A DNA stretch of 64,000 nucleotides from Planctomycetota bacterium (GTDB lineage: Bacteria; Planctomycetota; UBA1135): positions 31,278-95,277 of the forward strand of contig JAJFFB010000071.1 in the NCBI GenBank assembly GCA_021776925.1. The letters run 5' to 3'. A program made the position numbers and the translations under genes. The notes beneath the pieces are model-generated. The model ran no database searches. It was given only the letters and a program-made list of their open reading frames with translations, and was not told where the DNA came from. Positions 46,021-52,637 of this stretch are shown piece by piece; positions within the stretch are counted from its first letter, which is position 1, and every line of letters begins with the position of its first letter.

Positions 46021-46449
46021 CTAGCAGAGGGAAAGAACGCGTTGCTGGATCGCGTGACCGGCGAAGGCGTCCTTGACGGCTACGAAAACGGTGTCGTCTC
46101 CAGCCACTGTGCCCACCAGATCAAGGCCGTCTTCCGCCTCGAGAGCGCGGGCGATGGCGCTGGCCGCACCGGGTTCGCACTGCACCACCACCAGATTGGG
46201 GCCGGCCGAGTCGGCCCCGCGCAGCAGGCTCTGCAGGGATTGCAGCGGAGTGATGCGGTCCTGCTCGGGAAGCAGATAGCGGCCGTCTTGCTTGATTGCG
46301 CCGACGGCACGCAGGTCGCGGCTGATCACCGGCTGGGTGGCGGGCACTCCGGCGCCGGCCAGGGCCTCGATCAACTCGGACTGGCTGCGGGATGCGCCCT
46401 GCTTCAGGACTTGAAGGAGCACACGACGGCGTTCTCGGGCAGCGCTCAT
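46021..46449 (-). CDS. argR: Arginine repressor ArgR
   Basis: ArgR is the hexameric, arginine-binding repressor of arginine genes. The 142-residue protein has the winged-helix N-domain (SQSELIEALAGAGVPATQPVISRDLRAVGAIK, recognition helix around QPVISRDL) and the C-terminal arginine-binding domain with LVGTVAGDDTVFVAV. It is first in the operon, 22 nt before argG. Two ARG boxes overlap its predicted promoter, so it should control itself and the whole pathway. The predicted transcription start falls at or next to its ATG, implying a leaderless message. Confidence 0.94.
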   Translation of the reverse strand: MSAARERRRVLLQVLKQGASRSQSELIEALAGAGVPATQPVISRDLRAVGAIKQDGRYLLPEQDRITPLQSLQSLLRGADSAGPNLVVVQCEPGAASAIARALEAEDGLDLVGTVAGDDTVFVAVKDAFAGHAIQQRVLSLC

Positions 46450-46455
46450 GGGCCC

Positions 46456-46502
46456 AGGATAGTCAAGAATAAAGATTCGTCAAGAACAACTTTTTATTCC
46501 TC
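46456..46502 (-). promoter_or_regulatory. argR operon promoter with tandem ARG boxes
   Basis: On the minus strand TTGACG (46478-46483) and TATCCT (46456-46461) are 16 bp apart. An ARG-box core GAATAAAGATTC (46468-46479, plus-strand reading) lies between and over them, matching GAATWWWWATTC. A second, weaker core AACTTTTTATTC (46488-46499) is centred 20 bp upstream. A 20-bp centre spacing (2-bp gap between 18-bp boxes) is known for argR autoregulation in E. coli. The operator overlaps the 3' end of trkH. Confidence 0.75.
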
Positions 46503-47996
46503 CCGTGGGGGGCTCTCGCGGGTGGAATCTCCCTTCCAGTGGAGGCGCTTCCATACATCCGGATGCAGCAGGGCGAGCACGGTGACGATTTCGAGCCGGC
46601 CCAGCCACATGGCAAAAGTCAGCATCATCTTGGCGAAGGGGTGGAAATCGGCGAAATTGGCCATCGGACCGACCGCCTCGAAGCCCGGGCCGATGTTGCT
46701 CAGACAGGCCAGGGCGGCGGTGAAGCCGGTCACCAGGTCGGCGCCCATCAGCACCAAAACGGTGCCGAAGAAGGCATATCCAATCAGGTAGAGGCCGATC
46801 AGGTTGAGTACCGCGCGGACCAGCGGATCGGGCACCGCGCGCCCTTTGTGGCGCAGCGGCAGCACCGCACGCGGGTGCAGGCTGCGGGTGATTTCGCGCC
46901 ACACGAACTTGATTCCGAACAGGTTGCGGATCGCCTTGGGCCCCCCGGCGGCCGAGCCGGCACAGCCGCCGACCAGCATGACCAGGATCAGCAGGACCTT
47001 GGCGGCGTCGGACCACAGGTTGTAGTCCTGGCTGGCATAACCGGTGCTCGAAATCAGGCTCGCGGCCTGGAAGGCGCCGTCGCGCAGTTCGCTTTCCCCG
47101 GGAAGCCCGCCGGCCAGGATCAAGGCCAGGCCGCAGCTCGCCGACGCCGCCACCAGCAAGTAGAAACGGAATTCGCCGTCGCGCCACAGTTCGAGCGGAC
47201 GCCGCGCCAGGCCGACCCACAACAAGGGGAAGGAGGTTCCGGCGAGGAGCATGAACACCACCAGGATCCACTCGGCGGTGGCGTTGCCGTAGCCGCCGAT
47301 GGATTGTGGGTGCGGTGAGAAGCCGCCCGCCGACATGGTGGTGAAGGCGTGGCACACCGATTCGTACAGAGGCATGCCGGCCATCATCATCAGGCAGGCG
47401 ATCAACGCCAGGGTCAAGGCGACGTAGAGCAGCCACAACCGCCGCGCCGATTCACGCACGCGCGAGCTGACCACTTCGTTCGGTGCGGTCGAGGATTCGG
47501 CGAAGAATAGCTGGCGCCCGGCGATGCCGAGCTGCGGCAGCACCACCACGAACAATGCGATCACACCCAGCCCACCGAACCATTGCGTCATCGCGCGCCA
47601 CAGAAAGAAGGAACGCCCGTAGGCATCGAAATCGCGCAGGATGGTGGCCCCGGTGGTGGTGAACCCGGACATCGCTTCGAACACCGCATCGAAGTAGCCG
47701 AGGCCGGCGAACAGGTAGGGGATGGCGGCGAAGTGGGCGATGACCAGCCACGATCCGGCGACCACGCCGAGGGCTTCCGGCCGACGGAAACGCGGTTTGT
47801 GGAGGAATCCGAGCGCGAACAGACTGCCGCCGCCGAAGGTCAGCAGCAGCGCGAGGGCGAAATGGCCGGCCACCTGGTACTGGCCAGGGACGCCACTCCA
47901 GCCGTCATAGAGAGCCAACAGCAGGGGAGGCAGGAAGCCGATCGAGAAGAAGCGCAGCAGTTTGCCGATGACTCCGAGGACCGGGGCGACGCGCAT
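46494..47996 (-). CDS. trkH: Trk potassium uptake membrane subunit TrkH
   Basis: TrkH is the K+-translocating subunit of the Trk system in the inner membrane. The 500-residue protein has four membrane-pore-membrane repeats. The selectivity-filter segments read SGFTTTGATI, TTMSAGGFS, ISSTGYAS and LSNIGPGF, each with the key Gly. The N-terminal TrkH/KtrB helices and the polar C-terminus are intact. It starts 6 nt after trkA. Its last codons overlap the upstream ARG box of argR. Confidence 0.95.
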   Translation of the reverse strand: MRVAPVLGVIGKLLRFFSIGFLPPLLLALYDGWSGVPGQYQVAGHFALALLLTFGGGSLFALGFLHKPRFRRPEALGVVAGSWLVIAHFAAIPYLFAGLGYFDAVFEAMSGFTTTGATILRDFDAYGRSFFLWRAMTQWFGGLGVIALFVVVLPQLGIAGRQLFFAESSTAPNEVVSSRVRESARRLWLLYVALTLALIACLMMMAGMPLYESVCHAFTTMSAGGFSPHPQSIGGYGNATAEWILVVFMLLAGTSFPLLWVGLARRPLELWRDGEFRFYLLVAASASCGLALILAGGLPGESELRDGAFQAASLISSTGYASQDYNLWSDAAKVLLILVMLVGGCAGSAAGGPKAIRNLFGIKFVWREITRSLHPRAVLPLRHKGRAVPDPLVRAVLNLIGLYLIGYAFFGTVLVLMGADLVTGFTAALACLSNIGPGFEAVGPMANFADFHPFAKMMLTFAMWLGRLEIVTVLALLHPDVWKRLHWKGDSTRESPPREE

Positions 47997-48002
47997 GCGG
48001 GC

Positions 48003-49364
48003 TCAGTCCTCCGCAGATCCGGAATAGCTGGCGAAGAAATCGCGCGCATGGTCTTCGGCGTCGGCGGTGCACAGCACCAGCAGGGAGTCACGTGCGCGCA
48101 CTTCGTCGCTGCCCTGCGGAATGATGACCTTGGTGCCGTGGTGGCGCATGATCGCGCCGACGATGGCGTTGACAGGAGCGCTCAAACTGCGCAGCGAAAT
48201 GGTCGGAAAGTCCTCAGGAAGTTCGAGGCGCAGGACCTTGAGGTCGCCGTGATCAAGCTCCGCAAGCGGCTCGCGGCTGGAGCGGGTAACCGCGCGCTGC
48301 ACCCACTGCACAGCGGTGCCGAGCGCCGACCGCACGACGTCGATGCCGACCTTTTCAAACAGGATCTCGTTGGTGGCGCGGTCGGCGCGGGTGATGATGC
48401 GCGGCACGCCCTCCTGCTTGGCCAGCAGCGACACCAGCAGGTTGACCTCGTCGCGGCTGGTGACCGCGATCAGCACCGGTTCGTCGCCGATGTGCTCGGC
48501 CTCGAGCAGTTCCAGATCGGTGCCGTCGCCGCAGATGACCAGCGACTTGAGGTCCTGGGCGATCTCTTCGGCGCGTTCTTCGTTGTGCTCGATGATCTTG
48601 ACGCTCCAGCCGGCGTCTTCCAGCCCGCGCGCCACGGTGGTGCCGACCACCCCGCCGCCGACGATGGTGGCGCGGCGCGGGTCGGCGCGACGGCGATCGC
48701 GCAGATAGCGGGTCAGCAGGCGGTGGATACCCTTGCGGTTGCCCATTGCGGTGACCTGGTCGCCGATCTGGAAATGGGTTTCGCCGTTGGGGATGAACAT
48801 CTGCTCGCCGCGTCGGCACATCACCAGGACCACGTCTTTGGGCACGCCGATCTCGCGCAGCGGTGCGGTGGCGAGGTGGGCGCCGGCGGTGATTTCTTTC
48901 TTGACCAGGCGCACGCGTCCGCCGGCGAAGGCCTCGACGTCGAGTGCGCCGGGCACCATGACGATGCGCAGGATCTCTTCCGCCAGGCGCCCGGCGGGGA
49001 GGATCACGCGGTCGATTCCCAGCGAATGCGCCAGCTTGGTGGCCTCTTTTTCCGAGGACTGGACGTCGTGGCGGCGCAGGAAACAGGTGACGTCGCGGGC
49101 GCCCAGGCGCTTGGCCGCAGCGCAGGCGACCAGGTTGCGCTCGTCGACCTTGGAGCAGGCGATGAAGTTGTCGGCCTTTTCGATCTCGCACGCCTGCAGC
49201 GCGGTGCTGGAGGAACAGGAGCCGAAACGCAATTCGACGTCGAGCCTGTCGAAGGGATTGCCCTGGGTGCCTTCCGGCAGCAGCACGGTGACTTCGTGCT
49301 CAGCCATCAGGGCCTCGGCCAGACGGACGGCGAGGTTGTCTTCCCCTCCGATGAGTACGCGCAT
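48003..49364 (-). CDS. trkA: Trk potassium uptake regulatory subunit TrkA
   Basis: TrkA is the cytoplasmic NAD(H)/nucleotide-binding RCK ring that gates TrkH. The 453-residue protein has two RCK_N-RCK_C repeats: the first begins MRVLIGGEDNLAVRLAEAL, the second ATIVGGGVVGTTVARGL near residue 231, each followed by a TrkA-C domain. The first Rossmann Gly motif is degenerate (GGEDNLA), while the second is canonical GGGVVG. The length is that of a classical full TrkA. A TAGAAT box lies 6 nt before its ATG, so trkA-trkH probably has its own promoter. Confidence 0.95.
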   Translation of the reverse strand: MRVLIGGEDNLAVRLAEALMAEHEVTVLLPEGTQGNPFDRLDVELRFGSCSSSTALQACEIEKADNFIACSKVDERNLVACAAAKRLGARDVTCFLRRHDVQSSEKEATKLAHSLGIDRVILPAGRLAEEILRIVMVPGALDVEAFAGGRVRLVKKEITAGAHLATAPLREIGVPKDVVLVMCRRGEQMFIPNGETHFQIGDQVTAMGNRKGIHRLLTRYLRDRRRADPRRATIVGGGVVGTTVARGLEDAGWSVKIIEHNEERAEEIAQDLKSLVICGDGTDLELLEAEHIGDEPVLIAVTSRDEVNLLVSLLAKQEGVPRIITRADRATNEILFEKVGIDVVRSALGTAVQWVQRAVTRSSREPLAELDHGDLKVLRLELPEDFPTISLRSLSAPVNAIVGAIMRHHGTKVIIPQGSDEVRARDSLLVLCTADAEDHARDFFASYSGSAED

Positions 49365-49370
49365 GGGCGG

Positions 49371-49376
49371 ATTCTA
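49371..49376 (-). promoter_or_regulatory. TAGAAT -10-like box, 6 nt before the trkA ATG
   Basis: On the minus strand TAGAATCCGCCC leads into the ATG. It is the same hexamer as before tdh and kbl. It sits in the 59-bp gap between the TPR gene stop and trkA; no -35 is evident. Confidence 0.5.
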
Positions 49377-49423
49377 GGAAGGCAGCGGACGGAAAGGAAG
49401 GCGCCCGCCGGCGCTGGGCCGGA

Positions 49424-50899
49424 TCAGCCGTTGTGGCGATCGCCGCGCTGCAGCTTGGCCAGGTTGTTGCGCGCGTCGCGCAGACCGATGCGGATGCGGG
49501 TTTCCTCTTCGCTGGCGAGGCCGACCGGATCGGACAGGATCTCTTCGGCCATGGTGATGGCCTTCTGGTACAGATCCTCAGCTTTCTTGTCCTCAGTTTT
49601 GAGGTAGTAGTGGTAGATCACCGCCCAGTCGTTGAGGACCTGCGGGTCTTCGGGCGAAAGCCGCGCCGCCTGGGCATAGGCCGGCAGCGCCTTTTCCGCC
49701 TTACCGCTGTCACGATAGAGGAAGGCCAGGTTGTTCCACGACTCGACGTCTGCGGGAGTGGACTGGGTGATCCACAGGTTGATGCGTATCGCCGGTTCGA
49801 ACTCGCCGCGCATGACCGCCTTGCCGGCCAGCCACTTGAGGGTGGCGATGGCTCCCGCCCCTCCGTCGGCCCCGCTGAGTACCGAAGCTCGGTGGGTCGG
49901 GCCATTGCTGATCAGATACTCGCCCCAGGCGCGCGCGGCATAACGATAAGCACGGTCGGCGCGCTCGCCTTCGCCCTCGGCCTGGATGCGCACGCCCTCG
50001 TCGAAGGCGCCCTGGGCGAGAAAGAACCAGCAGTTGGTGATGCCCGGTTCCAGTTCCAGTGAGCGTTCGAAACGCGCGCGTACCCGGTCCCAGTTGCGCG
50101 GTGCAACGCTGAACTCGGCGTAGCCCATGTACCACTGCATGGTCGCGTCTTCGCCGCCGCTCTTGTCGATTTTCTCGAGCAAGGGCACCGCCTCGGAACC
50201 GAGCCACTCGCACATCTTGGACAGGTTGACCGCGGCCTGGTCGCGCTTCAGTGCTTCGCTCCATGATTTGGCCGCTTGTTTGCGCGCCGCGCCCGGGTCG
50301 CCCTTGTCGCCGTGGGCGTAGGCTTCGAGGATCACGGTCTGGCCTTGCAGGAGGCAAGGCGCGACGGCTTTGCGATCCATTTTTACCGCCTTGTCGTAGT
50401 CCTTGATCGCGGCCTTGAAGGAGGCAATCTTCTTTTCCGGATCCGCAGAATCATTGGCGTCGGCGACGTGCACGCGGGCGCGCTGCAGCAGCGGAGCGAG
50501 CTCCTGCGGATGGCGCTTGATGCCGGCTTCGGCGGCGCGCAGCGCGTTGCGCTTGTCGCCGCCGTTGAGCAGCGCTTCGGACCAGTTCTCGTAGGCCTCG
50601 GGAGTGGCGTCGTCGAGGTCGGCGGCTTGCTCCAATAGGTCAGCGGCGGCGAGGAATGCGTCGTTGATCATCAGGCCGCGCAGCGCGCCGCTGGCGATCT
50701 GGGCCTCGGTGGAGCGCAGCATGTAGACGCCGAGCCGGGTCAGTGCGGCGGCGTTGTTGGAACCATCGACTCCGGCCTTTTCCAGCAGCGTGACCGCGGC
50801 GCCGAAATTGCCCTTCTCGGCGTGCGCCGCGGCGTCTTGCAGGACTTGGTCCAGATGGCCGGACTGGAAGGCGAGCAGGGCGAGGGTGGAGAGGATCAT
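49424..50899 (-). CDS. TPR-repeat protein
   Basis: No specific function is recognised. The 491-residue protein begins with a short hydrophobic stretch (MILSTLALLAF) that could be a weak export signal, then is almost entirely helical with several TPR-like repeats. Clear examples are AALTRLGVYMLR, NALRAAEAGIKRHPQELAPLL near 130, FERSLELEPGITNCWFFLAQGAFDEG and the last repeats AYAQAARLSPEDPQVLNDWA. It starts 1 nt inside the end of the upstream TPR lipoprotein gene (ATGA) and is likely its partner. A scaffold role is all that can be inferred. Confidence 0.75.
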   Translation of the reverse strand: MILSTLALLAFQSGHLDQVLQDAAAHAEKGNFGAAVTLLEKAGVDGSNNAAALTRLGVYMLRSTEAQIASGALRGLMINDAFLAAADLLEQAADLDDATPEAYENWSEALLNGGDKRNALRAAEAGIKRHPQELAPLLQRARVHVADANDSADPEKKIASFKAAIKDYDKAVKMDRKAVAPCLLQGQTVILEAYAHGDKGDPGAARKQAAKSWSEALKRDQAAVNLSKMCEWLGSEAVPLLEKIDKSGGEDATMQWYMGYAEFSVAPRNWDRVRARFERSLELEPGITNCWFFLAQGAFDEGVRIQAEGEGERADRAYRYAARAWGEYLISNGPTHRASVLSGADGGAGAIATLKWLAGKAVMRGEFEPAIRINLWITQSTPADVESWNNLAFLYRDSGKAEKALPAYAQAARLSPEDPQVLNDWAVIYHYYLKTEDKKAEDLYQKAITMAEEILSDPVGLASEEETRIRIGLRDARNNLAKLQRGDRHNG

Positions 50900-52623
50900 C
50901 GGGACTGGTCGGGGTCTTGGGAACGGAGCTTTTCAATCTCGACACGGATCAGGGCGATCCCGCCGCGATTGGCGAAGGGGTAATGGAGCTGGGCCTGGGT
51001 GAGGAATTCCTCGGCGCGGTCGCTGCGCTGACGGCGCATCACGTCGAGGTAGGCGAGGTTTTCCCAGGCGTCACCGATGGCTTCATCCAGGTCCTGACGT
51101 TCCGCATCGGGAACATCTTCACCCATTTGCTCCCACTGGCGGGTTCCGAGCTCGATGGCTCTATGCAATTCCCGTTCCGCCAGCTCGAATTCGCGGTCGA
51201 GGTAGTAGACCGAGATCAGCGCGCGGTCGTTGATCAGACGCGCGTCTTCCGGAGCCAGCTCGACGGTGCGGGAATAGGCTTCCCAGGCCTGGTCAAAAAG
51301 CAGACCGGCCTCTTCGTCGCGGCCCTGCTGGCGGCGGATCACCCCCAGGTCGCGGCAGGCGAAGCCGTAGTTGTTGGTCCAGTCGGGGTTGTCGCGGTGG
51401 GTCTTCCATAGCCGTCCGAGGATCGCGCAGGCCTTGTCGAGGCGGTCTTGCGAGAAGGCGTTGCCGACCACCGAGTAAATGCCAAGGCTGAGGGACTCGG
51501 CGACAGGTTCGGCCTCGAGGCGATCGGGGTCGGCTTCCAATGCCGACAAGAAGGCATCGGCCGCGTCTTCGACCGCGCCGTCACTCCAGTGCACCCAGCC
51601 GCGTGCGGTGCGTACCAGGTGCAGCCAGTCCTGGCAGGATTCCAGATAGGTAGGTTCGACCGCCATCGCGGTGAGGAAGTTTTCTTCGGCGCGGTCCAAG
51701 GAATGGAGCGCACCAAGGAAGTCGGCGGCCCGGCGCCGCGCCCAGTACTGCAGCCACAAAGCTTCGCCGAGGCGCCAGTGCACCAAGGCCTCTTCGCCGC
51801 GGCTGGAGCGCACCATCTCCCAGGCGGCGACCAGCTGCTCGCCGTTGGCGAGGTTCTTCAAGCGCTCGGCGGCGACGGCATGGTTGGGGTCCCTGGTCAG
51901 CGCGCGCACCAGGGTCTGGCGTGCGGCTTCGTTGCGCCCGGTCCAGGCCTGCAGGTCGGCGAGCGCGATGTCGGCGCCGGCGGCACCGCCGTCGAGGGCC
52001 AGCTGCAGCTGATGTTCGGCGCTGCTGGCCGCGGCCGGAATCGGCTCAGCGGATTGCACCGCGGCGATCACCAGGTCGAGGCCGGCGCGGCCGATCTCGA
52101 TGCGCAGGGCCAGTGGCAGGGGTGGCTCGGCGGGCAGTTGCAGCGCGGCCTGCGCGGTGCTCCAGGCGCCTTCGGCGTCGCCGAGCATGCGGCGGCTGAA
52201 GCACAGGCCGAGATAGGCGGTGGCGCGCCCGGGATCGAGTTCGAGCAGACGCTGGTAAGCGAACTCGGCGTCGTTGTACATCACGTCGAGCGCGTCGTTG
52301 CGGCCGCGCGCCTGCTCGGCATGGGCGAAGGCGAGGCTGGCGTCGGCGTAGAGCTGCCAGAAGTCGGGCTGCTCCTGATAGTGGTCGCGCGCGGCGTCCA
52401 TCGCGTTGAGCGCGGCGTTGAGGTCACCGAGATTGGGATCGGCGAGCGCCTGCAACTCCTCTAGAGTCGGAATTCCGTTTGTTTCCTCGATTTGACCGGC
52501 TTCGCCCTGGGCCGGTTCCTGCGCCTGCCGAGGGCCCGCACACGAGGGCAGGACGGTGACGCATGCACCCGCGAGCACGATCGCGGCGCAAGGAAGGCGG
52601 AAACTCTGCAGCATCGACGGCAT
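50896..52623 (-). CDS. TPR-repeat lipoprotein
   Basis: This is an exported, probably lipid-anchored TPR protein of unknown role. The 575-residue precursor has a hydrophobic leader with LPSC (Cys28) and an earlier AGAC (Cys21). TPR-like repeats follow from about 60 onward, including YQRLLELDPGRATAYLGLCF, HSLDRAEENFLTAMAVEPTYLES and WEAYSRTVELAPEDARLINDRA. Two starts are possible: ATG at 52623, or the fourth codon, ATG at 52614. A perfect TATAAT lies across the first ATG and 7 nt before the second, so a leaderless transcript from 52614 is plausible. The downstream TPR gene overlaps its stop. Confidence 0.72.
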   Translation of the reverse strand: MPSMLQSFRLPCAAIVLAGACVTVLPSCAGPRQAQEPAQGEAGQIEETNGIPTLEELQALADPNLGDLNAALNAMDAARDHYQEQPDFWQLYADASLAFAHAEQARGRNDALDVMYNDAEFAYQRLLELDPGRATAYLGLCFSRRMLGDAEGAWSTAQAALQLPAEPPLPLALRIEIGRAGLDLVIAAVQSAEPIPAAASSAEHQLQLALDGGAAGADIALADLQAWTGRNEAARQTLVRALTRDPNHAVAAERLKNLANGEQLVAAWEMVRSSRGEEALVHWRLGEALWLQYWARRRAADFLGALHSLDRAEENFLTAMAVEPTYLESCQDWLHLVRTARGWVHWSDGAVEDAADAFLSALEADPDRLEAEPVAESLSLGIYSVVGNAFSQDRLDKACAILGRLWKTHRDNPDWTNNYGFACRDLGVIRRQQGRDEEAGLLFDQAWEAYSRTVELAPEDARLINDRALISVYYLDREFELAERELHRAIELGTRQWEQMGEDVPDAERQDLDEAIGDAWENLAYLDVMRRQRSDRAEEFLTQAQLHYPFANRGGIALIRVEIEKLRSQDPDQSR

Positions 52624-52627
52624 TATA
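52622..52627 (-). promoter_or_regulatory. TATAAT box 7 nt before the internal ATG of the TPR lipoprotein
   Basis: A perfect TATAAT reads on the minus strand in the 14-bp gap between divergent genes and includes the first base of the upstream ATG. The same bases read TATAGG on the plus strand, 8 nt before the ATG of the large exported protein. No -35 is seen on either side. Confidence 0.5.
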
Positions 52628-52637
52628 GGTAGACAAC

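Noticed and set aside
49382..49423. GC-rich hairpin between the TPR gene and trkA as a terminator
   Set aside because: The stem is only about 5 bp and is followed by CTTCCTTT rather than a T-run.
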